Assembly: GCA_963780825.1 (NCBI GenBank)
Contig: CAWADL010000023.1
Span: 248,001-312,000, forward strand
Length of the DNA: 64,000 nt
From: Roseiarcus sp963780825
GTDB taxonomy: Bacteria; Pseudomonadota; Alphaproteobacteria; Rhizobiales; Beijerinckiaceae
Reading direction: 5' to 3'
Below, piece by piece: positions 56,581 to 64,000 of this stretch (positions are counted from its first letter, which is position 1; each line of letters starts with the position of its first letter). Position numbers and translations under genes: made by a program. The notes beneath the pieces are model-generated. The model did not search any database, had not been told where the DNA came from, and saw only the letters and a list, made by a program, of their open reading frames with translations.

Positions 56581-57338
56581 ATGCAAGGGGCGCTCACCAT
56601 TCAAGGCCTGCGAAAAAGCTTCGGCCCGGTCGAGGTGCTCCGTGGCGTCGATCTGACGCTGATGCCGGGCGAAGTGCTGGCGCTGGTGGGCGACAACGGC
56701 GCCGGCAAAACGACCCTGATCAAACACGTGGCGGGCGTATACCGCGCCGATTTTGGCCGGATCGAGCTCGGAGGCGATCGCATCGATGGCCTCTCGCCGC
56801 GGCAGGCGCGCGAACGCGGCATCGAGACTGTCTATCAAGACTGGCGCTCGCCGACGATCTCTCCGTCGGCGCCAACGTGTTTCTGGGTCGTGAACCGATG
56901 CGCCGTCTGCTCGGACTTTTGCCCTATGTCGATGAGCGGCACATCCGCACCGAGACGGCGGCTCTGCTTCAGCGCCTGCACAGCCAGATCCCCAACAACG
57001 TGAAGACGGTCGCACGGTTGTCTGGGGGACAACGTCAGGCGGTCGCCATCGCCCGCGCGATTTATTGGAAGGCGAAAGTCGTCATCATGGATGAGCCGAC
57101 GGCCGCCCTTGCGGTCATGGAGCGCGAGAAGGTCGTGCAGCATGCGCGCCAACTCGCCGCGTCGGGCGCGGGCGTCATCTACGTCGGCCACAACCTCGTC
57201 GAAATCCTGGAGGTCGCCGACCGAATTGCCGTCATGTTTCGCGGGACGGTCGTGCACGTCACGGCGGCCAAGGACACCAATCAGGAAACGCTCATCAAAT
57301 ACATGACCGGTTACGCCGATCGACGAAACGCCGCGTGA
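56581..57338 (+). CDS. Sugar ABC transporter ATPase, single domain (one frameshift)
   Basis: ATPase of about 252 residues with one NBD: Walker A GDNGAGKTTLIKHVAG, Q-loop ETVYQDLALADDLSVG (frame restored), signature LSGGQRQAVAIARA, Walker B VVIMDEPTAALAV and VGHNLVEILEVADR. A missing C at about 56850 splits it. The start is set at ATG 56581, downstream of the predicted promoter; an earlier in-frame ATG (56533) would lie in the operator. A single-NBD protein is typical of fructose/xylose-type (FrcA-like) systems, in contrast to the tandem ATPase at 41 kb. Confidence 0.85.
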
Positions 57339-57361
57339 CGGCGGGAACAGGGAGAGAAGCC

Positions 57362-58340
57362 ATGGTGAAGAAAGCCGTTCTATTGGCGGGAGCCGCGCTG
57401 TTTGCGTTGACCGCCGCGCCTGCGCGCGCGACCGAAAGCGTCGCTGTGATCGTCAAGGCGACGACATCAGAGTATTGGCAATGGGCTTTCAAAGGGGCTG
57501 AAGCCGCAGGCAAGGAACTCGGCGTGAAGATCGAAGAGCTCGGCTCACCAAAGGACGACGCCGCGGCGCAAATCTCGATCCTCGAAGGCGCTGCGGGCAA
57601 GAAACCTGCGGCCATTGTCATCGCGCCGACGATCTTCGAAGCGTTAGGTGATCCTATCGCGAGTGTATCGGACTCGGGCGTTCCGGTGATTGTCATCGAT
57701 TCGGCGCCAAGACCGACAAATACGCCTCCTTCCTGACCACCAACAACGAGGCTGGCGGCAAGGCTGCGGCGGATGCGATGGCGCAATGCATCAAAGAGCG
57801 CAGCGGCAAGGCCGCAGGCAAGGTTGCCTACATCACCGCCATGGCCGGGCATGAATTTCGGATTCCCGCGACAACGGCTTCAAACAAGGCATCGCCGCCT
57901 ATCCGGACTTGAAGGTCGTCGGCAACCGGGTCGCCAACAACGAGGAAGCCCAAGGCATGAGCCTCACGGCCGACATGTTGACGAAAAACTCCGATCTCGC
58001 GGGGGCGTTCGCCGACAACGCCCAAATGGGAACGGGCGCCGGCGCGGCGATCGTTGAAAAGAAGCTCGGGTCGAAATTCTGCCTGGTCGCGTTCGACGCG
58101 GACGCCGGCGAGCTTGAGCACCTGAAGGACGGATCGATCTACGCCCTGATCATCCAGGACCCCTACATGATGGGCTACGCCGGCGTTTGGTATGGCTATG
58201 CGGCCGCGCATGGCGCACGTCTGCCCAAGTTCGTCGATACCGGCGTCGGCGCGGTGACCAAGGCGAACATGACAGACCCTGCATTCGCAGGCCTGCTTGA
58301 CGTCACCAAACGCAAGCTCGCGCCGTTCACGGGCCACTGA
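57362..58340 (+). CDS. Sugar ABC transporter substrate-binding protein (two frameshifts)
   Basis: About 325 residues with a signal peptide (KAVLLAGAALFALTAAPARA). Peripla_BP_4 features: VAVIVKATTSEYWQWAFKGA, PAAIVIAPTIFEALGDPIAS, NNEAGGKAAADAMAQCIKER, AGAFADNAQMGTGAGAAIVE and YALIIQDPYMMGYAGVWYGY. Shifts at about 57707 and 57858 are single missing G's. GGGAGAGAAGCC precedes ATG 57362. The organisation ATPase-SBP-permease-dehydrogenase points to uptake and oxidation of one sugar acid or polyol. Confidence 0.87.
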
Positions 58341-58346
58341 AGCTGG

Positions 58347-58381
58347 GCGTCGCCGGGGTCCTGCAGTCAAGGACCCCGGTT
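58347..58381 (+). promoter_or_regulatory. Intercistronic hairpin after the sugar-binding protein
   Basis: GCCGGGGTCCT, a short loop, and AGGACCCCGGTTTCGGC make a stable stem between the SBP stop and the permease start. This is a common arrangement that stabilises the SBP mRNA. Confidence 0.55.
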
Positions 58382-58411
58382 TCGGCCGCCCGACCCTCAA
58401 AGAGACGCTGA

Positions 58412-59374
58412 ATGACACCGTCCGCCGTGGGCGCGTTTTTCCAACGCTTGCCCGTTGAAAGCTATGTGATCGCCTTCACGCTTCTGCTTTGGTTGGCGTT
58501 GGCGTTGCTCGCGCCCAACTTCCTCACCGAGGGCAACATCACCAACATGATGCGGCAAGTGTCGGTGTCGGCGATCATCGCGATCGGCGTGCTGTGCACC
58601 ATCGTCATCGCCGGCATCGACCTTTCGGTTGGATCCGTCGCAGCGTTCTGCGGTGTGCTGGTCGCACAATTGTTTTCCCACGGTTTCGGCCTGGCGCCCG
58701 CCATTGCGATAACCTTCGCCGTCGGCGCCTTGGTTGGGCTCGTCAATGCTTCGGCGGTCGACAAACTCGGCATTCCCGCCTTCATCGTCACCCTAGCCGG
58801 GCTACAGGTCTATCGTGGATTTGCGCTGCTGATCTCCGGGGGCATGACAGTCGCCGGGGTCCCACGATCAATCAAGGATTTCGCGCGCGGGTCGCTTTTC
58901 GGCTTGCCGAACCTGTTTCTGACGATGCTCGCCGTCGCCGTCACCGTGCACTACGTCCTCGGCTATACGCGAACCGGGCGTTATCTCTACGCCTTGGGCT
59001 CGAACGCGGAAGCGGCGCGGCGACAGGGCATTCCGGTCTTCCGCATCGTCGCTACCGCTTACATGCTCAGCGCCGGCTTGGCGACGCTTGGCGGCGTCTT
59101 GCTCGTCGCGCGTCTCAGCGTCGCCTCGCCGTCAATGGCCAACGCCTACGAATTGCAGGCGATTGCCGCCGCTGTCGTCGGCGGGGCCAGTCTTTTTGGC
59201 GGACGCGGGACGGTGCTGGGGGCGGTCGCGGGGGCGGTGCTGTTCACGACCATGGGCAACGGGGCGGTGCTTCTCGACATCGATCCGTTTTGGGAAATGG
59301 TTTTGGAGGGCCTGTTGATCGCGCTTGTTGTTTATTTGGACAACCTGCAAAAAAAGCGGCTAAGCGGGGACTGA
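58412..59374 (+). CDS. Sugar ABC transporter permease
   Basis: Intact 320-residue RbsC-type permease. Hydrophobic helices start at YVIAFTLLLWLALALLAPNF. The family block IVIAGIDLSVGSVAAFCGVL, the cytoplasmic loop YALGSNAEAARRQGIPVFR and the last helices near GAVLFTTMGNGAVLLDID are clear. It is 71 bases downstream of the SBP, with an intergenic GACCCCGG palindrome (58349-58382) that may tune expression of the SBP over the permease. Confidence 0.92.
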   Translation: MTPSAVGAFFQRLPVESYVIAFTLLLWLALALLAPNFLTEGNITNMMRQVSVSAIIAIGVLCTIVIAGIDLSVGSVAAFCGVLVAQLFSHGFGLAPAIAITFAVGALVGLVNASAVDKLGIPAFIVTLAGLQVYRGFALLISGGMTVAGVPRSIKDFARGSLFGLPNLFLTMLAVAVTVHYVLGYTRTGRYLYALGSNAEAARRQGIPVFRIVATAYMLSAGLATLGGVLLVARLSVASPSMANAYELQAIAAAVVGGASLFGGRGTVLGAVAGAVLFTTMGNGAVLLDIDPFWEMVLEGLLIALVVYLDNLQKKRLSGD

Positions 59375-59399
59375 GCGCGGCACGCGCAAAGGAGAGGAA

Positions 59400-60426
59400 A
59401 TGGCGGAAACGAACAAGGCCATCGTCTGCCGCCAACCGCACGATTTGGCGCAGGAACTGCGGGCGCCCGTCGTTCGCGGCCAAGGCGAAGCGCGGTTGAA
59501 AATCCTACGCGTCGGCATCTGCGGCACCGACTACCACATCTTTGAAGGGCGCCAGCCTTTTCTGCAGTACCCCCGCGTGATCGGCCACGAACTCGCGGCC
59601 CAAGTCATCGAGGCGCCGGACAAGAGCCGCTTCGCCAGCGGCGAATTGGTCATAGTGAACCCTTACGTCGCTTGCGGACGCTGCCATGCCTGTCAGAAAG
59701 GCCTGACCAACGCTTGCATGCGAATTGGCGTGCTTGGCGTGCACCGCGACGGCGGAATGTGCGAGGAAATCTGCCTGCCGGAGGAGAATCTCGTCGCCGC
59801 GGATGGCCTTTCGCCTGACGAGGCGGCAAGCGTCGAATTTCTCGCTATTGGCGCCCACGCGGTGCGGCGAAGCCAGCTTAAATTGGGTGAGCGCGTTCTC
59901 GTCGTCGGCGCTGGACCCATTGGCCTCGGGGTGGCGCTGTTTGCTAAGATCGCCGGCGGCAACGTGACATTGCTCGATCGCGACGCTTTGCGGCTCGCTT
60001 TCGCGGTCAGCGCGGCGAGTGTCGACCAGACGTTGCTAGCCGAGGGCGATGTGGGCGGGTTGATTGCTCAGGAGACGCAAGGCGATGGTTTCGACGTCGT
60101 GTTTGACGCGACGGGAAGCAAAGACTTCGATGGAGGCAAGCTTTGCTTATGCCGCACACGGCGGCCGCTATGTGTTGGTTGGATTGGTGAAGGAGGCGAT
60201 CTCTTTTGTCGATCCCGAATTTCACAAACGCGAGATGACGGTGCTCGCGAGCCGCAACGCAACGCTCGCGGACTTTTCGACCGTGATCGGGTCGATCAAA
60301 ACCGGCGGCGTAGCTATCGAGAAGTTGATCACGCACCGCACCACCTTGGACACGGTCGTAACGGATTTGCCGCGCTGGGCGCGGGACAAACACGGCTTGA
60401 TCAAGGCGATGGTGACTGTCGAATGA
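59400..60426 (+). CDS. Zinc-dependent alcohol dehydrogenase, L-galactonate-5-dehydrogenase-like (one frameshift)
   Basis: Medium-chain dehydrogenase of about 341 residues. Catalytic zinc ligands C41 (GICGTDYHIF) and H63/E64 (RVIGHELAA); structural zinc cysteines C92, C95, C98, C106 (ACGRCHACQKGLTNAC); Rossmann motif VVGAGPIGLG at 169-178. The regions IGVLGVHRDGGMCEEICLPE and EFHKREMTVLASRNATLADF resemble E. coli YjjN/LgoD. The frame breaks at about 60125 (extra base before SMEASFAYAAHGG). It ends the importer operon and probably oxidises the imported sugar acid or polyol with NAD. Confidence 0.86.
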
Positions 60427-60517
60427 GCCGATTCCCGATCCGGTCCTGATTCGAGCGTCAGCTTCTTGACAATAACCGCGATGTCCAAAAAGCATATTTG
60501 TCTCGCAATCCGAGGCA

Positions 60518-61183
60518 ATGAAAATGAAAGTCATCCTCTTCGGCGCGACGGGCATGGTGGGCAAGAGCGTGCTTCGCCAGTGCCTGCTAGACCCGCAAAT
60601 CGGGTCCGTTCTCGCGATCGGGCGCGCCGCTTGCGGCGTCTCGCATCCAAAGCTGCGCGATCTCGTTCGCCCGGACATGTTTGCTTTCGACGTCGAGCCG
60701 AGCGAACTCGCCGGCTACGACGCGTGTTTCTTCTGTCTCGGCATGTCCTCGGTTGGGGTGAGCGAGGCCGATTACACGCGCCTGACTTATGACCTCACGC
60801 TTGGTTGGGCGCGCACGTTGGCGCGCGCCAATCCCGATATGCGATTTCTCTACGTCTCCGGCATGGGGACCGGCGGCAAATCGATGTGGGCCCAGGTGAA
60901 GGGCCGGACAGAGAGCGATCTGCTCGCCCTGCTGCCGGGAGCGATCATGATTCGCCTGGCCGCGTTGCGGCCCATGCACGGCGAACAATCGAAAGCCCCC
61001 GGCGCCGGCGTGCTGCTCAAATTGGCGGCGCCGCTTTGGCCGCTGGCCCAGCGCTTCTGGCCGGACAGCGTCATCACCAGCGAGGAACTCGGCCGCGCCA
61101 TGATTCGCGCTGCGCGCGGCGATTTAACCAAACGCGTGTTGGAGAGCCGTGATCTGAGGGCGCTCGGGCGGGCGGGCGCGTGA
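60518..61183 (+). CDS. NAD(P)-binding (NmrA/HTATIP2-like) protein
   Basis: Intact 221-residue atypical short-chain protein. The N-terminal Rossmann motif is VILFGATGMVGKSVLRQCL (G9-x-x-G12-x-x-G15). Later segments CFFCLGMSSVGVSEADYTRL and RFLYVSGMGTGGKSMWAQVK match the family. The YxxxK catalytic pair is not evident (SMWAQVKGRTE instead), so catalysis is doubtful and an NADPH-sensing role is possible. A second ATG lies two codons downstream. It stands alone between the sugar operon and a family-B repeat. Confidence 0.8.
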   Translation: MKMKVILFGATGMVGKSVLRQCLLDPQIGSVLAIGRAACGVSHPKLRDLVRPDMFAFDVEPSELAGYDACFFCLGMSSVGVSEADYTRLTYDLTLGWARTLARANPDMRFLYVSGMGTGGKSMWAQVKGRTESDLLALLPGAIMIRLAALRPMHGEQSKAPGAGVLLKLAAPLWPLAQRFWPDSVITSEELGRAMIRAARGDLTKRVLESRDLRALGRAGA

Positions 61184-61212
61184 CGGCGTCAATCAGCGCA
61201 TGGCGCGGCGCC

Positions 61213-61308
61213 TGTAGCCGTGATCTCCAGATCGCGGCGGTGGTGAGATCGAGCCTTGCCGGGAAGCGCCGATCTTGGGGAGACCGCGATCTGGAGATCG
61301 CGGCTACA
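61213..61308. repeat. Intergenic repeat family B, copy 6 (diverged)
   Basis: TGTAGCCGTGATCTCCAGAT ... GATCTGGAGATCGCGGCTACA. It keeps the TGTAGCC/GGCTACA ends, but the core CGGTCnnnGACCG has changed to GATCTCCAGATC. 96 bp, ending 12 bases before the stop of the convergent gene. Confidence 0.8.
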
Positions 61309-61319
61309 AGGCCGCGGCT

Positions 61320-61796
61320 CTAAAGCCGCAGGACGATGTGATCTCCAAGCGCGCGCGCCGTTCCCAGGCTCAGCAAAGTGGTGCGCCAGGGGTCGCTCGA
61401 ATCCGGTTCGACCCAGATAAGCTCGGCGAGCCCGCGCTGCTTGGCGTGGTGGGCCGCCGCGGTCGCGAGGCCTTGACCCAGGCGTTGCGCGACCGCCCGC
61501 ATTCCCAGCGCTGCGATTTCCGCGCGCCGACCTTCCGCATCCAAGGGGTAGAATTCGATGACCGCCTCCATACGTCGGCGGATGAAGGCGCCTACGGCGA
61601 AGTAGCGCGTCCAGTCGAGGCTTTCGTAATGGCGACGAATGGCGGCTTCGCATAGCGCCGCGCCGAAGCGAGCGCGTCGCTGAGCGCGATCGGCGACCGA
61701 CATCAAAGCGGTGAGTTTGGGGGCGTCGTCCGGCGTCAGCGTTTCAAACGTCGCCTGCACCTTCAGCGCATTCCAGTAGGACGTCTCGTCGTTCAT
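61320..61796 (-). CDS. Uncharacterised GNAT-like protein
   Basis: Intact 158-residue protein. The central part EAVIEFYPLDAEGRRAEIAA, followed by RAVAQRLGQGLATAAAHHAK and QRGLAELIWVEPDSSDPWRT, follows the GNAT layout (strand, acetyl-CoA loop, helix, strand), but the canonical R/Q-x-x-G-x-G/A loop is only approximate (QRLGQGLA). A degenerate acetyltransferase is the best guess. It is convergent with the NmrA-like gene across repeat B copy 6. Confidence 0.6.
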   Translation of the reverse strand: MNDETSYWNALKVQATFETLTPDDAPKLTALMSVADRAQRRARFGAALCEAAIRRHYESLDWTRYFAVGAFIRRRMEAVIEFYPLDAEGRRAEIAALGMRAVAQRLGQGLATAAAHHAKQRGLAELIWVEPDSSDPWRTTLLSLGTARALGDHIVLRL

Positions 61797-61861
61797 GGGG
61801 AACCTCAGAGGTGAGCCTTCGATTTCGTGTGCTCGGCCGCACGCTCAGGCGCGGCGCCTCG

Positions 61862-62044
61862 TCACGGGCCGTAAAAGGTCGGTGCTTCTGCATCCCGGGC
61901 CGATGGGGACATACGGTCGAGAAGCCCTATCGCCAGAACCCAAGCCAGCGCCAATAGAACGGCGACGCCCACGCGATAGGAGACGCCTGCATACTCACTG
62001 TGCGGATGCGACAGCGAGGTCTCAAGTTCAACGCGATTTGTCAT
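61862..62044 (-). CDS. Small single-pass membrane protein
   Basis: 60 residues from ATG 62044: a polar N-terminus (MTNRVELETSLSHPHSEYAG), one transmembrane helix (VGVAVLLALAWVLAIGLL) and a short tail, DRMSPSARDAEAPTFYGP. No family is recognised. The size, single helix and isolation suggest a real short gene; the AT-rich region upstream (62045-62200) could hold its promoter. Confidence 0.55.
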   Translation of the reverse strand: MTNRVELETSLSHPHSEYAGVSYRVGVAVLLALAWVLAIGLLDRMSPSARDAEAPTFYGP

Positions 62045-62402
62045 GATAGGGCTCCCATCAAGATATTCGCAAGGAAAACCACTCAACGCTGCAGAATTGA
62101 TGCGCGACCTGGATCGGCTTTGCAAGCACATTAATGTAAGATGAATTGCACAATATTGTAACATAAGTCGCTTACAAACGAAATCCAAGTAGAGAATGCG
62201 GAAATATCAAGCAGCGACCCCCGCGTGGCGCGACCCCGGCGGCGATGAGCGAACGTCGGCGGTCTGCGCCATTGTCAGCTGGAAACAGCCGAGCCGGGCG
62301 CGCGCCTCAACATGCGCCCACTCTCCGAACTCGCCGCCAAACCTTTTCCCCAGCGACCCCACCCTGATATAGCCTCACCCTCGCCGTCCGAGGGATCGCC
62401 AA
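62045..62402. other. Intergenic region without a recognised gene
   Basis: 358 bases, AT-rich between about 62060 and 62200 (for example CACATTAATGTAAGATGAAT), probably holding promoters for the small membrane protein gene and the SDR. I see no RNA gene or repeat of the families found elsewhere in the window. Confidence 0.5.
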
Positions 62403-63215
62403 ATGTTTGCACTCACCGATCTGTTCTCCGTCAAAGGCCGCGTCGCGCTGGTGACGGGCGGCGGCTCGGGGCTTGGCCGGGTTTGCGCCGAGGCGCTGCT
62501 TTCGGCCGGCGCGCGGGTGCTGATCGCCTCGCGCAAGGCCGAGACTTGTGAGGCAGCGGCGAAAGAGCTTTCCGCGCTCGGCCCCTGCGAAGGTTTTGGC
62601 GGAACGGTGCAAAGCGAGGCGGGCGTCGCGGCGCTCGCGGATGAGGTGCGCAAACGCACCGACACGCTGCATATCCTCGTCAACAACGCCGGCGTCACCT
62701 GGGGCGAGCCCTACGAGAACTATCCCTGGAAAGCCTTCGACCGCGTGCTGTCGGTCAATGTCACCGGGCTGTTCCAACTCACGCGCGAGCTGACGCCGCT
62801 CATGACGAAAGCGGCAAGCCCCGAGCGGCCGGCGAGCGTCATCAATCTCGGCTCGGTCATGGGGACGGTCACGCAAGCCGAGAACAGCTACGCCTATTCC
62901 GCCTCCAAGGCGGCCGTGCATCATCTGACAAGGATTCTCGCCGCCGAACTCGCGGCCCGACACGTCACCGTCAACGCCATCGCGCCGGGGCCATTTCCCA
63001 GCAAAATGACGAAATACGCGATGGGCTCCGAAGAGGGCAAGGCGCATGCCGCAAGCGCGGTGCCGATCGGGCGCGTCGGCGAGCCGGCCGATCTGGCGGG
63101 AACGATCCTCTATCTGGCCGGCCGCGCCGGCGCTTACACGACCGGGGCGATCCTGCCGCTCGACGGCGGCATCCATTGCGCGGCGGCGCCGGCGATGTTC
63201 GGGGCCGGACACTAA
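62403..63215 (+). CDS. Short-chain dehydrogenase/reductase (SDR)
   Basis: Intact 270-residue classical SDR. Cofactor motif TGGGSGLG (18-25), NNAG (94-97), catalytic S151 (NLGSVMGTV) and Y165-x-x-x-K169 (AYSASKA), then INAIAPGPFPSKM. It is close to gluconate 5-dehydrogenase/FabG-like members of the family. The alcohol substrate is unknown. ATG 62403 lies after an AGGGATCGCCAA stretch. It is transcribed with or just before the AsmA-family gene, separated by 76 bases. Confidence 0.9.
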   Translation: MFALTDLFSVKGRVALVTGGGSGLGRVCAEALLSAGARVLIASRKAETCEAAAKELSALGPCEGFGGTVQSEAGVAALADEVRKRTDTLHILVNNAGVTWGEPYENYPWKAFDRVLSVNVTGLFQLTRELTPLMTKAASPERPASVINLGSVMGTVTQAENSYAYSASKAAVHHLTRILAAELAARHVTVNAIAPGPFPSKMTKYAMGSEEGKAHAASAVPIGRVGEPADLAGTILYLAGRAGAYTTGAILPLDGGIHCAAAPAMFGAGH

Positions 63216-63291
63216 TCTCCGCGTCACGCATCCGCCCATATCTCGGCCTAGGCCGGAGCCGGCGGATTTAGAGCTCGGTCACCCCGGTCCA

Positions 63292-64000
63292 TTGCGAAAC
63301 ATACTCACCTTTGTCGCCGTCGCGCTGGTGACCGCGCTCACGGTGGCGCTGGTCGCGCCGCCGCTGATTGATTGGTCGGCGCGCGGCGAAATGGTGGCGC
63401 ATGCGATCGCTGTCCGTATTGACTCGCCCGTGCAGATTTCGGGTCCGGTCAAGCTGCGGCTGTTGCCCCAGGCTTTTCTCGAAGTCAGCAATCTCGAGAT
63501 CGGGCCCCGCGGCGCCGGTTGGTTGAAGGCGCAAAGCGCCCGCTTCGAATTCAATCTCTTCAGCCTGTTCGGCGGCAAGATACGCGTCGAAGACGTCGTC
63601 TTCGAGCATCCCAGCGTTCGGATCGGTCCGAAGTTCGCCGCTCCGGCGGACGCGCCGCTGGAGTTCGCGAAAATCATCGCCCGCCACGCGGATGTCCACG
63701 TCGAGCGGGAGGGCGCGTCGCCGATCGTCCTCACCGACCTGAACTTCGATGGCGACGCGGCCTCGCCTCGCGGGCCGTTTCGCGGCGGCGGCGATTTCGC
63801 GCTCAAAGCAGGGGCCCGGGCGAATTTTCAGTTCGCCACCGAGTTGTTCGAAGCCGAGCGCCTACCGCTGCAAGCCGAAATTACAGCCGGCGCGACGCGC
63901 GTTGATTTCAATGGCGGGGTGAGGCTCGGCGCAGCGCCGTCTTTTGAAGGCAACGCGACGATCCTCGGCGAGGCGCCGTCTCCCGATGGCGGGATCTGGC
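63292..64000 (+). CDS. AsmA-family protein (truncated by the window end)
   Basis: The open frame runs from TTG 63292 to the window edge (236 codons) without a stop. An N-terminal hydrophobic anchor (LRNILTFVAVALVTALTVAL) is followed by IDWSARGEMVAHAIAVRIDS, VKLRLLPQAFLEVSNLEIGP and FSLFGGKIRVEDVVFEHPSV. These are the AsmA N-terminal features of large inner-membrane-anchored proteins involved in outer-membrane assembly or lipid transport. The C-terminal part is missing here. The TTG start is chosen from the hydrophobic N-terminus; an upstream ATG is not seen. Confidence 0.82.
   Translation, partial: MRNILTFVAVALVTALTVALVAPPLIDWSARGEMVAHAIAVRIDSPVQISGPVKLRLLPQAFLEVSNLEIGPRGAGWLKAQSARFEFNLFSLFGGKIRVEDVVFEHPSVRIGPKFAAPADAPLEFAKIIARHADVHVEREGASPIVLTDLNFDGDAASPRGPFRGGGDFALKAGARANFQFATELFEAERLPLQAEITAGATRVDFNGGVRLGAAPSFEGNATILGEAPSPDGGIW

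Overview
This window is high-GC DNA from an alphaproteobacterium, most likely of the Hyphomicrobiales (Rhizobiales). The evidence is a 16S-tRNA-Ile-tRNA-Ala-23S-5S-tRNA-fMet rRNA operon, a helix-9 intervening sequence in the 23S gene, the pdxJ-acpS pair, FCD-type GntR regulators beside ABC uptake operons, and dispersed palindromic intergenic repeats. Assignment below order level is not supported. About half of the protein genes, including housekeeping genes such as recR and pdxJ, read correctly only after one or more 1-base shifts. The protein similarity continues on both sides of each shift, so these look mainly like uncorrected assembly indels rather than decay. Broken genes are therefore annotated as whole loci.

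Layout. 1-9.7 kb: housekeeping and DNA-repair genes (dnaX tail, ybaB, recR, a cytochrome P450, GNAT acetyltransferase, pncB, carboxylesterase, alkA, gluQ, M23 endopeptidase). 9.85-16.9 kb: one rRNA operon with a strong promoter and a terminator. Its spacers and two 23S helices are filled with hairpins built from a degenerate 7-base unit. The helix-45 insertion encodes a 23S intervening-sequence (S23, four-helix bundle) protein. 16.9-26.1 kb (minus strand): a GntR regulator, a ring-opening amidohydrolase (barbiturase/cyanuric acid hydrolase family), a BMP-type nucleoside-like ABC importer, an amidase and a serine-glyoxylate-type aminotransferase. 26.5-33.2 kb (plus strand): a second ABC importer (SBP-permease-ATPase-permease), amidase, Asp/Glu/hydantoin racemase and an NHL-repeat protein. 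33.2-44.7 kb: a second GntR regulator, a HTH/coiled-coil protein, hydantoinase subunits HyuA and HyuB, an N-carbamoylsarcosine-amidase-like cysteine hydrolase, a ribose-type ABC importer and an isocitrate lyase/PEP mutase family enzyme. Together, 16.9-44.7 kb looks like an island for importing and opening cyclic ureides or imides and recovering their nitrogen.

45-48.5 kb: a plus-strand run pyrE-pdxJ-acpS-tag-HD hydrolase-tyrosine phosphatase. 48.8-53.4 kb: a corrinoid module (RamA-like reductive activator, corrinoid protein, DUF1638, Virulence_fact-family protein) with a VapBC-like toxin-antitoxin pair between its parts and no methyltransferase visible. 53.5-55.2 kb: nitrilase-family hydrolase and glutathione S-transferase. 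55.4-60.4 kb: a GntR regulator divergent from a sugar ABC importer and an L-galactonate-5-dehydrogenase-like enzyme, with a duplicated palindromic operator between them. 60.5-64 kb: NAD(P)-binding protein, GNAT-like protein, a small membrane protein, an SDR and the start of an AsmA-family gene that runs off the window.

At least five families of dispersed palindromic repeats occupy the intergenic spaces. One copy is inserted into by a 205-bp MITE-like element flanked by an 11-bp direct duplication, and another has become the coding sequence of an ABC ATPase N-terminus.
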